Source: Cylindrotheca closterium (taxonomy: Eukaryota; Bacillariophyta; Bacillariophyceae; Bacillariales; Bacillariaceae). Taken from it: 64,000 bases of DNA. The translations under genes and the position numbers were made by a program. Positions 30,071-39,947 of this stretch are shown piece after piece. Under the pieces are notes generated by a model. The model saw only the letters and a list, made by a program, of their open reading frames with translations. It did not search any database and was not told the DNA's origin. The stretch lies in contig CAKOGP040002391.1 of assembly GCA_933822405.4 (NCBI GenBank), positions 59,056 to 123,055 on the forward strand. Reading direction: 5' to 3'. How positions within the stretch are numbered: the stretch's first letter is position 1; the number at the start of each line of letters is the position of its first letter.

Positions 30071-32338
30071 ATGATGAAGCTTGGACTCCTCTCCCTCGTC
30101 CTGTCTGCTCAGGGTGCTGTAGCAAATCTTCCTACGTCTTTAAACAACCTAGATGGACCCGATATCCCATATGATTATGACTTACCTACCCCTCCAACTG
30201 CCACAAAAAAGTGTGCCATGATTAATATCGCAATGGATGAATCGGGAAGCATGTTCAACGAACAAGCGTTTATGCAACAACGAGCGCTTCCAGACATTAT
30301 CAAGACACTTTACTCTGACGAGTATCAATACGATGACGTCTTTGTGTGCTCGAATGGATTTGGGTATTGGGACACGTCCTTTTCGGATTGGCATGATTAC
30401 CGCTTCTTGGGTTGTTCCAAGGGCATCGTTAATACCGATGGATCTGGTGGGTTGCTTAACAGCACAATCGTCAGTAGCTGGGTAAACTATGGAGGTTGGG
30501 AAGAAGGATATTACGCCATGACTAAGGCTATGGACAATGTCAATCGATACATTGATGGCGTTGACCTGAACGCTGAATGTCAAAGTCTTGACAGGAATAT
30601 GATTTTGGTATCCGATGAGGTTCGTAGTATATATATGTATATGTATTGGATAGTCCTATTGTGCTTATCTCGTTGCTGTTGATGTTGTGCTGACACGCTG
30701 CTCCATCCATTCCATCTCTTTTCTGTCCCAACATAGGATCGTGATTCCGACTACTACTTTTCCAGAACAGTGCCCGCCATGAAAAGAGATCTGGCAGACA
30801 GGGGTTACATTCTCAACGTCATTGTGGATGCCACCATTGCAAATGATCGTGCGAATGTCGGTATTAAGATTGTCACCAATGGAGCAACCAACGACAATGT
30901 GGTTTTCAGAGCTGATGGTTCAGGAGGGTACACATCCTATGAACGAAACAACCAACTCTTTACTAGCTTTGTTCTCAATGAAGACAGCATTGGTGTTCAC
31001 ACCAATGCGCATTATCTTCCCCTGATTGTTGACACTCCAGGTGCTTCGTGGAATATCAATAGTCTTCGAGACAACAGTGCTGTCCTTGTGGATTCCTTCA
31101 CCAAGGCTTTCGTTGAGATTAAGGTACAAGAGATTGCGAGCATTACCCCTTCTCCAACTACTCCTCCCACATCTGGACCAACCTCGGGGCCTACCTCTTT
31201 ACCTACTTCTGGACCTACATCAGGGCCAACTTCGGCACCCACTTCGGGACCTACATCTGTTCCCACTTCTGGGCCAACCTCTGGACCTACATCTGTTCCC
31301 ACTTCTGTTCCCACTTCTGTTCCCACTTCTGGGCCAACATCTGCTCCTACATCAGGTCCAACCTCGGCACCCACATCTGCCCCAACATCCGGTCCAACTT
31401 CTGGGCCCACATCCGCGCCTTCCAAGGGGCCCACAACTTCAAGCAAAACCACACAGAGTGAAATCGGTGGTGATCCTCACAGTAAGTATACCAGCAACTT
31501 GGAATCCATCATCATCTTCCGAAGCACAAAGGCTCACTCGATGCATACTGTCTCTCTCTCTCTCTCTCTCCTTTACAATTCAGTCACGACATGGAACAAT
31601 GAACACTACGAATACCATGGACAGTGCGATCTTGTCATGATGAAGGATCCTCAATTTGCAAATGGTCTTGGATTGGACGTTCACATTCGTACCAAGATCG
31701 TTCGATTCTGGTCGTACATTCAAACTGTTGCCATTCGCATTGGCAACGATGTGCTCGAGATTCAAGGGTCCGCGGACATGGATGATGAACAACCTCATTA
31801 CTGGATCAACTACGAATACCAAGGTGAACTGGATACTGTGGGTGGATTCCCTGTCACCCAAAGAGAGGTTGGACATTCCATCAACAAACACGAATACAAG
31901 ATCGATTTGAGTTCCAAGCATCCTGGACTTGACATTACCGTTCAATTGTACAAGGAGTTTATCCGTGTCAAGTTCAATGGTAACCAAGAAGCCTTTGGAA
32001 GAACTGTTGGTCTCTTGGGTGACTACACGACTGGAAAGACCTTGGCTCGTGATGGTGTCACCGTTTTGGACGACTTTGTCAATCTTGGTAACGAATGGCA
32101 GGTTCTTCCAGCCGACCCCAAGCTCTTCCGTCAGATGACTCATCCTCAGTTCCCAGAGCTGTGCATTCAGCCAGAGGATCCAAGAGGAGAACGCAAGCGT
32201 CGATTATCAGAATCCGCCATCTCCGTGGAACGAGCTGAAAGCGTGTGCGCTAGTAGTTTGAACGATCCGCTTTCCATCAAGGACTGTGTCTACGATATTC
32301 TTGCGACTCAAGATTTGGATATGGTTGGGGCCTTTTAA
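30071..32338 (+). CDS. Secreted vWA / Pro-Thr-Ser repeat / GDPH-vWD protein (adhesin-like)
   Basis: Exons 30071-30619, 30737-31481 and 31584-32338 join to 682 residues. The frame also stays open through the second intron, whose removal restores the vWD start GGDPHITTWN. Signal peptide at 1-18. A vWA-like domain from about 48 has the metal-site motif DESGS (56-60). Residues about 324-418 are Pro-Thr-Ser-Gly/Ala repeats, a likely O-glycosylated stalk. The vWD-type domain begins with GDPH (about 429-432) and continues with YEYHGQCDLVM and NDVLEIQG. GDPH-type domains are known from diatom adhesive-trail proteins and mucins, where the Asp-Pro bond can self-cleave. An extracellular adhesive or mucilage role is therefore likely. 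The start ATG at 30071 follows the TTCA run. Confidence 0.85.
31150..31440 (+). repeat. Coding Pro-Thr-Ser repeat array
   Basis: About 24 units of a 12-bp motif encode PTSG, PTSA, PTSV or PTSL (consensus CCXACXTCXGGX). Runs such as three successive GTTCCCACTTCT units around 31295-31330 show recent slippage or unequal exchange. Confidence 0.85.
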
Positions 32339-32731
32339 AAAATCGAAAGCATCGATACACAAGCACGACCTGTATGTTTATGTGAGCGAATGAATTAATG
32401 AGTCAGCTACGCTGAAGGATCCTCTTTCCGTCAAGCAACAATGCGTCTACGATACCTTGACCACACTCAAGATGTGGAAATTTTGCTTTATGTTATCTAG
32501 AGATATTTTTAAAAAATTAAGTGTCGGTTTCTAATCCGCTGGAAAGTGTGATGGCTGCCCTTCATGTTCTCGAACACCACACCAGAAATCACGGAAACAT
32601 GTTATGTAAAAGTAGTAGTAGTGTACGCGGTACACGGAATCGTTTCGTTTTACCGATGCAATGAGCTGTATCCAGCTCCATAAGAATAGGCCCAGCCTTG
32701 CTTTGTACGATGCATCCTTGGGTAGTCTTCC
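32339..32731. other. Intergenic with a decayed copy of the upstream gene's 3' end
   Basis: Contains the short remnant annotated at 32413-32480. The rest shows GTAC-type motifs near 32622-32640 and no gene. Confidence 0.5.
32413..32480 (+). pseudogene. Remnant of a duplicated vWD-gene C-terminus
   Basis: The stretch reads LKDPLSVKQQCVYDTLTTL in one frame. It parallels LNDPLSIKDCVYDILAT at the end of the 30071-32338 product, about 150 bp upstream. One extra codon and no further domain are present. It is a fossil of a tandem duplication. Confidence 0.6.
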
Positions 32732-33304
32732 TCACAGGTGTTCCAACAAAGAAGCCAAATAATCAAAGTACTGATTGGATAATGCCGTATTTCCAAGCCT
32801 TCGTTCCACGACTCCTAAATTGTTGATCACAGCAAATTGAAATAGAATGCTTTGAGTACCAGGCCCAGGAGTATACGCCTGGTATGCCAATCGGTACAAG
32901 CGCTGCGCTTTGAAAAGTGCTTTGGGAGGCGTTGGGATGTCGCGTGATTCGGCTGCGAGGTGATGTGCCAGCGCTGCGTTGAAAATGACAATGGCACTTA
33001 AGATGGGTTTATCGACCTTGAGCGATTGGGATATCGGAATGGCTTGATCATAGATAAAGTCAGAATGGAGTAGTAATCGTCGAATGTCGCTGGCAGCTGC
33101 TGGGAGAAGCATACATTGGTCCAAGCGATCGCTGCTGCTGCCAGATGATTCGTTTTCAGATTCCTCCTCAGATGATTCAGGGTCAGTAATTTCAGATGTT
33201 TCTCGCAGAGATGTCAATGATGATTCGATTGCATTCAGATAGTCGCTCTCGTTGAAGAATGCGATGGTCTGATTGTTTCGCTCAATGATGGTGCTGATAG
33301 TCAT
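32732..33304 (-). CDS. Short helical TPR-like protein of diatom-type family, member A
   Basis: 190 residues, single exon. It shares a pattern with three other genes in this window: ERNNQTIAFFNESDYLNAIESSL at the start, CMLLPAA and YDQAI in the middle, then IVIFNAALAHHLAAE, AQRLYRLAY, AVINNLGVVERRLGN and YFDYLASLL. Spacing of the helical blocks resembles TPR units. An acidic Ser/Glu loop lies at about 43-60. I believe this family is expanded in diatoms, but its function is not known to me. It is closest to its neighbour at 34172-34810, same orientation, about 870 bp upstream, so the two are a tandem pair. No signal peptide. Confidence 0.78.
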   Translation of the reverse strand: MTISTIIERNNQTIAFFNESDYLNAIESSLTSLRETSEITDPESSEEESENESSGSSSDRLDQCMLLPAAASDIRRLLLHSDFIYDQAIPISQSLKVDKPILSAIVIFNAALAHHLAAESRDIPTPPKALFKAQRLYRLAYQAYTPGPGTQSILFQFAVINNLGVVERRLGNTALSNQYFDYLASLLEHL

Positions 33305-34171
33305 GATGAGGATAGGGATGATCTATCCTATTATTGTGAATCAGCTGGCCACGCAAGGTTGGTTTTATCGAAAGCGATGCTGCTTCTACCGGTAAGCCAA
33401 ACGAATTCAGCTGGCAAAGAAGCACTGTTGTTCCTACCAGTATCCAGCACAATATTATCGCAATACGAATGAAAAGTGTTCGTGGTCCTGTGGGATCCCT
33501 TATCTTACACGCTTTTTGTGCTAATATATATGCAAAAATAAGCTTTGCACAGACACTCTATTCGGTCAGAAAAATGATCAGAAGCTTTTGATTTTTGGAT
33601 GTTCGATTCGGGAACAGATTCTTCGGGCTGAATGGGGGAAACGAATATTTGATCGCGTGGTCGAATCAATCTGCCAAAAATGGTGTCGTGAGATTTCATT
33701 CCTAAAAGTTGGTCACGCGTGGTCGCACCCGAAAGTCTACATTCCGTTGAGTCGACTGAAGTGCCACATAATGTCTTGATCATGTGGTTTGTAATAAGCG
33801 CAGGAGTGGAGCTCGGAGGCTGCCCCAGGTAATCCTACTGTACCCGGTACGATTACTTGGCGGATAATAAGTCAGCACCAGCCTTTCCTTTGCTTGGATA
33901 TGCGTACCAGCTATAGATCAGATTGGATTCATAACATAATATTTTCTAGTTGTGTGGTCCTCGTGGGTATCAGTATTAAAATATGAGTCGATCGAGGCAG
34001 TGTGGGTTGGGTCCACTTGTACATATGACAATAGCGTGACTGGTTGCTCTTGGGAGATTGCTTTGTCGATGTTCTCAAAAGCCGTCACCACCAAAAGTCA
34101 CGCCACAATCGTTCTAAAATTACATGCATACGTCCTTGTTGTCTCCTTGTTGATCGATTACCACAGTACTA
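33305..34171. other. Intergenic, no gene seen
   Basis: 867 bp between two paralogous minus-strand genes. It should carry the promoter of the downstream copy and the 3' end of the upstream one. Overlapping short frames on both strands lack recognisable products. Confidence 0.5.
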
Positions 34172-34810
34172 CTATCCTTGTTCCTGGTGCTGCTGCTTGT
34201 TCTCAAACTGTTCCACCAAAGACGCCAAATAGTCAAAGTACTGATTGGAAATGGAAGTATTTCCAAGTCTTCGTTCCACAACGCCCAAGTTGTTGAGGAC
34301 TGCAAATTGAAACAAAAGGCTCTTACCGCCACCATAAAGTTGGTAAGACAGGCGGTATAAGCGTTGCGCTTTGTGAAGGGCTTCGGGAGGCGTGGGGGTC
34401 TCTTGCGATTCGGATGCAAGATGATGTGCCAGAGCCGCATTGAAAATAACAATCGCGCCAAGTATATGTGTATCCACCTCGAGGGATGGGGGAATCTGAA
34501 TGGCGTTATCGTAGATAAAGTTAGTGCTGTGGAGTAATGTTTTAAAGTCGTTCTGGACTGCTGCCGGAAGAAGCATGCATTGGTCCAAACGGTCACTGCC
34601 TGATGGTGCATTGCTGTGCGAGGATCCATCCGTGTTGGATGTTCTTGATCCCTCCTCGTCCGGTGATGATTCAGTGGGATCGACTGCGGATGCTTCTCGC
34701 AGAGAAGACAATGCCAAAGCCGATGCTTCGATTGCATTTAAATAATCACTGTCATTGAAGAATGCAATGGTTTGATTATTCCTCTCCATGATGGTGCGGG
34801 TGCTCCTCAT
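34172..34810 (-). CDS. Short helical TPR-like protein of diatom-type family, member B
   Basis: 212 residues, single exon. Clear paralogue of 32732-33304 (ERNNQTIAFFND, DRLDQCMLLPAA, IVIFNAALAHHLASE, AVLNNLGVVERRLGN, FDYLASLVEQ). The loop after the first helices is longer and acidic/Ser-rich (residues about 40-70). The C-terminus has an added Gln/Glu-rich tail. No signal or membrane segment, so cytosolic or nuclear. Regulation cannot be read. Alternative frames over the same bases are longer in places but show no conserved pattern. Confidence 0.78.
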   Translation of the reverse strand: MRSTRTIMERNNQTIAFFNDSDYLNAIEASALALSSLREASAVDPTESSPDEEGSRTSNTDGSSHSNAPSGSDRLDQCMLLPAAVQNDFKTLLHSTNFIYDNAIQIPPSLEVDTHILGAIVIFNAALAHHLASESQETPTPPEALHKAQRLYRLSYQLYGGGKSLLFQFAVLNNLGVVERRLGNTSISNQYFDYLASLVEQFENKQQHQEQG

Positions 34811-35564
34811 GGTTGATTTCGAGGGTTAGGGTGATCTTTGAGTACTTTGAGCGAGTGATTTCAATGATGAGGGAGTGAGTGAGTCTAGAGTATATTGAAT
34901 ATGAGTGAGTGAAGGGTCAGCAGCAATAACACTATATTCGCTGCCTACCGGTATGCATTGTTCAGTGAGCTCCCATGAAAGAATAATGCCAAAATAAGAA
35001 CGTGACAAGAAGAATATGTGGGGGCTGGAATGATACTCCTAAGCAACAATTTCCGAATTTTTCAATCTCTTTGTCCCAAAAGTTGTCGCAAGCATTTTTA
35101 CACTTAGTAAAACATGTTTTCCACTTATGAAACGTCTTTCGCTTCGAAACGAATAACTAGACGCACTGAAAGGGAGCAATACCCATTTTTGAAAGTACTC
35201 GCAGTATTATATATTGTAAGTGTGAAAATGACTCCTCTGCGTCAGAATCTGCATATTGTTTTCAACTCGCGACGAATATGGCAATACAGTCGCGTGTGTG
35301 GTAAATTCGCATTCTCAATTTTGTACACGTGACAGAGAGTCTGAGCAAGTGCTGGAACTTTTTATCTCTCGAAAGATTTTTTGACTCTCTGATTTCCTTC
35401 AACATGACATTAAAAACTGCAGCGTGTCCAGTCATTCCAATTCGATTGTAGCGTAGCAACTATTGAGTCTCTATTGCGCCAATTCACTGACACAACAGCA
35501 ATAGCAAACCGCAACTGACACATATTCAAATATTATACAATAACAGCAAAAGCAAATCACCAGC
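34811..35564. other. Intergenic, no gene seen
   Basis: 754 bp containing the divergent promoters of 34172-34810 and 35565-36041. A GAGTGAGT-type short run occurs at about 34850-34910. Confidence 0.5.
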
Positions 35565-36041
35565 ATGGAAACCACAATCAAAAACAAAGCTTCCTCCTCC
35601 TTCAATACCAACACCAGTATTAGCAGTGCTTCGAATGCAACGCAGCAGGCCGATTGTCTCAAGGGCAACAACACGTTTCTCGCACGGCTCTCACGACCCA
35701 ACAGTATTAATACTACTACTAGTAGTAGTAGTACTACTACTAGTATTAATACTATGAATCAGCATGCATCCCATCCTCTGGATGCCAATTCGGACAATGC
35801 CTCTCAAGAATCCCGGATTGACGAAGCCATTGATATTATCGATTCGGAAGAGACCAGCAATAATAAGCGACCGAAGAGACAGTCTCTGCAACGAAAGGGT
35901 TCTTCCATTTCGGAACGATCGGCCAAGGAATTATTGCACGACAACTGCAACCGCCTGACAGTACTTGTGCAAAGAAGCAGTATAGAGATGACAAGGAACG
36001 GCTTTCTAAGCAGTGATGATGAGAGTGATTTGGAGGATTGA
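35565..36041 (+). CDS. Small Ser/Asn-rich nuclear-like protein, tandem paralogue 1
   Basis: 158 residues, single exon, family unknown. The N-terminal half is low complexity (Ser/Thr/Asn). The conserved C-terminal half is shared with 36988-37470: NASQESRIDEAIDIIDSE, a basic patch KRPKRQSLQRKGSSISERSAKELLHDNC (split here at SLQ), a helix and the acidic end SSDDESDLED. The basic patch suits a nuclear localisation signal, and RKGSSIS and SSDDESD look like kinase target sites (basophilic kinase and CK2 type). That is inference. The stretch at 35709-35745 is a near-perfect palindrome encoding TTTSSSSTTTS. Confidence 0.68.
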   Translation: METTIKNKASSSFNTNTSISSASNATQQADCLKGNNTFLARLSRPNSINTTTSSSSTTTSINTMNQHASHPLDANSDNASQESRIDEAIDIIDSEETSNNKRPKRQSLQRKGSSISERSAKELLHDNCNRLTVLVQRSSIEMTRNGFLSSDDESDLED

Positions 36042-36987
36042 ACGAGCTTGTCATGATATTGCAGCGGAATTGGCTGGCGGGTTCTTGTGCGTGATATAGG
36101 CATGCATTGAAGGGCATATATGCCTAGTTCACCTGAGGGGCATCAATTTCAGCATGATGCATCTGTAGAATATTGGCTTGGAGCTATTTATAATTGAATT
36201 GAACATACAAAAGACTACATTTGTTTACACACGCATACACACACTGTGAATGGTACTAATGGTACTTTACTGTATCAGTTCAGGCCAGATGCACAAAAGA
36301 AAACATCCGACAATTGTTTCGATACATTCTAGGCAAAAACTCAGCACGGCTCGCAGCACACAACTGATGGGACAGATGGGTGTAAGGCAAAAAAATCCGT
36401 TCATTGGTTCTCCTTTTGGTGGGACTCTTAGACTGAGAGAAAGAGGGTATGTAGTACCGGTACCGGTAGCGCCTTATAGGCCTTCGGTTGTTTTTTAAAT
36501 TAGCCCTTCTACGCGGTCCGACAATATATTTTTTAATTTTTTTAAAAACCTGTTATTCTTTGGTTCAACAGGAGAGAGAGGGACCGCAGTACATATATAT
36601 TTTATTAAACTTTACTGTTTTTGTGGGAGTACCGTACCAGTACCGTACCGTACCTGGTACCGTATTTGGATATGGGATGTGTAGTTGGCAGTAGCGTGTT
36701 GGATTGGCTCTTCTATCCGGGATTTTTTTTAAAAAGCTGTTATTCTTTGGTGGGACGAATGAAGAGAAAGGGACCTGAAAGTGATGTGATAACCGCATTA
36801 TAATATTTTATATAAGCACCATTCCCGCAAACAAATAGCACTGAAAACATTCTAAGATCTGATCAAATATTGGTAGCACATTTGACATTGGAGTGTCTTG
36901 TCAAAGCGCTGACACACAAAATAAAACAACAACCAAAGCTACCGTACTAACCACGAAACCACAACTGACACAAAACTATATCAGCAA
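36042..36987. other. Intergenic with GTAC-rich motifs and a 60-bp direct repeat
   Basis: No gene supported. GTACCGGTACCGG-type motifs occur at about 36453-36468 and 36629-36665. A sequence beginning TTTTTTAAAAAGCTGTTATTC (with variants) occurs at about 36535-36595 and again at about 36722-36778. Part of the 3' flank resembles that of the next paralogue (37700-38040). Confidence 0.55.
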
Positions 36988-37470
36988 ATGACCATGGCAA
37001 CCACCACAAGCAACAACAAGAATCGCGATGCTTCGAATGCAACGCAGACCGACTCCCTTAAGGGCAATGCTAGGATTCAAATTCGGCTCTCACGAGGACC
37101 CATCAGTATTACGAGCAATACTATTCTTGTCACTATTAACAACGACAACAACAACAACAGCAACAACAACAACAACGGCACAGCCAACCCCCTGGATAAC
37201 GATTGGGACAAGAATGCCTCCCAAGAATCTAGGATTGGTGAAGCCATTGACATTCTCGATTCAGAAAAGACCAGCAGCAACAACCGAGTGAAGAGACGGT
37301 GTTTACGCCGAAAGGGTTCTTCCATTTCGGAACAATCGGCGAAGGAAATGTTGCACGACAACTGCGACCGTTTGTCATCATTGCTTATGCAGACAAGGAG
37401 AAATATGGAGATGACAAGTGACGGCTTTCATAGCAGTGATGATGATGAGAGTGACTTGGAGGATTCATGA
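36988..37470 (+). CDS. Small Ser/Asn-rich nuclear-like protein, tandem paralogue 2
   Basis: 160 residues, single exon. Same layout as 35565-36041, with a longer Asn run (about residues 51-66) encoded by AAC codons in place of the Ser/Thr palindrome. The conserved part is NASQESRIGEAIDILDSEKTS, VKRRCLRRKGSSISEQSAKEMLHDNC, GFHSSDDDESDLED. The low-complexity regions have diverged while the basic and acidic motifs are held, pointing to selection on the C-terminal half. No known domain. The unit (gene plus about 600 bp 3' flank) is a tandem duplication of roughly 1.4 kb. Confidence 0.68.
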   Translation: MTMATTTSNNKNRDASNATQTDSLKGNARIQIRLSRGPISITSNTILVTINNDNNNNSNNNNNGTANPLDNDWDKNASQESRIGEAIDILDSEKTSSNNRVKRRCLRRKGSSISEQSAKEMLHDNCDRLSSLLMQTRRNMEMTSDGFHSSDDDESDLEDS

Positions 37471-38824
37471 TTCTTGAACCAGCTATCATGGTCGCCTTGC
37501 AGCGGAATTGGTTGGGTTCTTGCTGTGCGTGAGTGAAGGAAGCATTTTGGTACAGGTGAAGGGCACCATATACACAGTTGACTTTAAGCGCATTCCAAGA
37601 ATGATGTATTTGTAGACGAATTTTTCGAGCTATTTATAATTTATAATATACCTACTGCTGTATAATACAAACATTAGACTGAAAGGTACAATAAGTGTTT
37701 ACTTCCATACTACTACACACACGGTGGATGGTACTACCGGTACCACTGTACCAAAGAAACGATCATTATGATCGAACAATATCCATTGATTCCATGCAGC
37801 AGCCAGGGACAGGCTCAAACAGCAATAAGAACCACCCGCCTATCTATACTGCTGTACTACTACTACTGTATTTTACTACTGTTTTTCACGAAACTTCTTA
37901 CCTTTTCGGTGTGAGACAAAAGATCGGCTCATTACGGTACCAGTACGTGTGCCAGTAGGAGTGCATCGCTATGCTTCTTCTTTTGGTGGGACCCTTGGAA
38001 AGGAGAGTGGTGGGACTAATCTACAGTAGTGTACCGGTAGTATATAGTGGCGTTTGTTATTGTTGGTTTCCAGTCGTGACATGACATGAAGCGATCACGA
38101 TAGTGCGCAAACAAAAAGCACGCAACCAAGAAAGAGCGAGGCAGTAGAAGAAGAAGAAGAGTGGGACCATTCATTTGAAGAATGGCGTTTGTGTTCCATG
38201 CACAAGACACTTCGTTCATATATCTGTATTTGTATTTATATTTATATATATATTATGCATGTACGAAATACACCTTCCGGTACTGTACAGTACAGTGTTA
38301 CAAACAAGAAAGAGGGCTCACTGGAAGACGAAACCTGGGACCAGTACAGTGGCGTTTGCTTTACACTCCAAAGAAAGCGATCCCGTTGCAAAGAACCACC
38401 GATATCATTAGAATACAGTACTCGTACCAGGCTGGTATAATACTTGTCGTTATCTTATTATCATTATTTATAATAGGACAAATTATTATATGTAAAATAT
38501 TAAAACAAAGGACGACACAACTGTCCCTACAATTGATTTGTTGAATACTGACATGTATATAATGAGTGATATTTCCTTTTCTTTCCTTTCCTTCTATTCT
38601 CTTCCCTCCTCTTTTGTGCGCTGTTCTTCTTATGGTGTGTGCGTTCTACTTCACACGGGTCTCCAACTACGGCATTGTGGCGCGCAACTCGAAAGTTGCC
38701 GATTTTTAGTGCTTGAATTCTAATTGTCCATTCCCACCCTCCATCGTACTTTTTGTTAGAAAGTATGATGAGGTGGTGGAAGATCACTCTGTTCTTCCTT
38801 CAAGCCCGCAGTCTCCTCCTCCAG
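37471..38824. other. Intergenic, repeat-rich
   Basis: 1354 bp with no supported gene. GTAC-rich motifs lie at 37730-37752, 37935-37952 and 38022-38040, AT-rich microsatellite-like sequence at about 38220-38260. Three overlapping frames at 38175-38544 are open but of low complexity and without homologous features. Confidence 0.5.
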
Positions 38825-39947
38825 TCAAGCAGTGTGATACTGTGCATGCTGCGCGTAAGGATCATGGGCGTACTGTGCCGCATAGGCCGCATTGGGATCG
38901 GCGTAGTAATGATGATGGGCTTCCGACATGACAGGTGGAGGCAAGTGTTGTTGGGGTGCCACCACTTGTGGCACTGGAACGGGTGGTGGTGGTTGTTGGG
39001 CCTGTTGATTGGCAGTGTACTGCTGCATTTCCATTTGGAAACGAACCTTATCTTCTGCCGCAAGCTCTTCGTACCGTTTCTTTTGTTCTGGAGTCAAAGA
39101 TCTCCAGCGTTCGCCCAAGACTTTTCCCAGTTCGACAAATTTGATTCCTGGATATTCTTGTAGGACCTTGGGGCGCATGTCATTGGTGAAAAAGACATAG
39201 GCACCAGAAGGACGTTTGGGTGCTGCAGGATCCTTGGGTCCCCTCTTGTTGCGCTTGCGTGGTCGATGATCCTCAATGAGGACACCACGTGCATCGTGTC
39301 CCGGTGGAGGAACATAGGCGGCAATCTCGGCATCGTAACGAGCCTTGTCTTGTTGCGAGCGAGCAACCCAAGTGGCCTTTTCTTCGGGCGTCAAGTTTCG
39401 GTACATGTGCGATGTATACTTGGCGAGTTGTCCAAAGGTCATGCCTGGATTCTCGCGTTTGAATTGATCTCTCATGGCATTCTAAACAGAAAGATTTGGT
39501 GTTAGCGTTAGTACGTGTGTGTGTGTGTGTGTGTGTGTGTATACTTTCGTCCTGCAACAACTAGAAGCGGCTTACCTGATAAAGTAGATAGGCACTCATG
39601 TTTCTCTTTGGCGCATTGACATCCTTCTCGGGCTTTCCCTTGCGTCCCGATTTGGTGGTGAGGGGAGAAATGATAGCGTCGCCCTTGCTGTCATATCCTG
39701 GTGGTGGCACATAGGAAGCCAATTCGTGGAGGTACCGAGCCTTGTCCGCTTCGGCACGAGCACCCCAGGCTTCCTTTTCCGTGGGAGGCAATTCGGCGTA
39801 CATGGCCGATGTATACTTGGCCAACTGGCCAAAGGTCATGCCTGGATTCAAAGCCTTGAATTGTTCGCGCATGGCATTTTGATAGAGAAGGTAAGCTGAA
39901 AGATTCCTCTTGGGAGCCCCTGGATCGCGGGAGGGTCGTTTGGCCAT
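38825..39947 (-). CDS. Triple HMG-box protein
   Basis: Two exons on the minus strand: 39947-39576 and 39481-38825, with a 94-bp GT-AG intron. The joined frame has 342 residues. Three HMG boxes start at PGAPKRNLSAYLLYQN, DVNAPKRNMSAYLLYQN (split by the intron right after YQ) and DPAAPKRPSGAYVFFTN. Each continues with a PGxxFxxL(G/A)K motif, a W and a KARY or KVRF element. Boxes 1 and 2 are closely similar, so one arose by internal duplication. The C-terminal tail is Gln/Pro-rich, then His/Tyr/Ala-rich (HYYADPNAAYAAQYAHD). Such proteins bind and bend DNA or act as chromatin architectural factors in the nucleus. The intron holds a (GT)n microsatellite. Confidence 0.9.
39512..39541. repeat. GT dinucleotide microsatellite in the HMG-gene intron
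   Basis: About 13 GT units on the + strand, inside the 94-bp intron. Length changes here would alter intron size only. Confidence 0.8.

Noticed and set aside
31482..31583. Reading the adhesin gene through its second intron
   Set aside because: The frame is open, but it would interrupt the vWD start after GDPH with a low-complexity insert. GT-AG borders restore GDPHITTWN.
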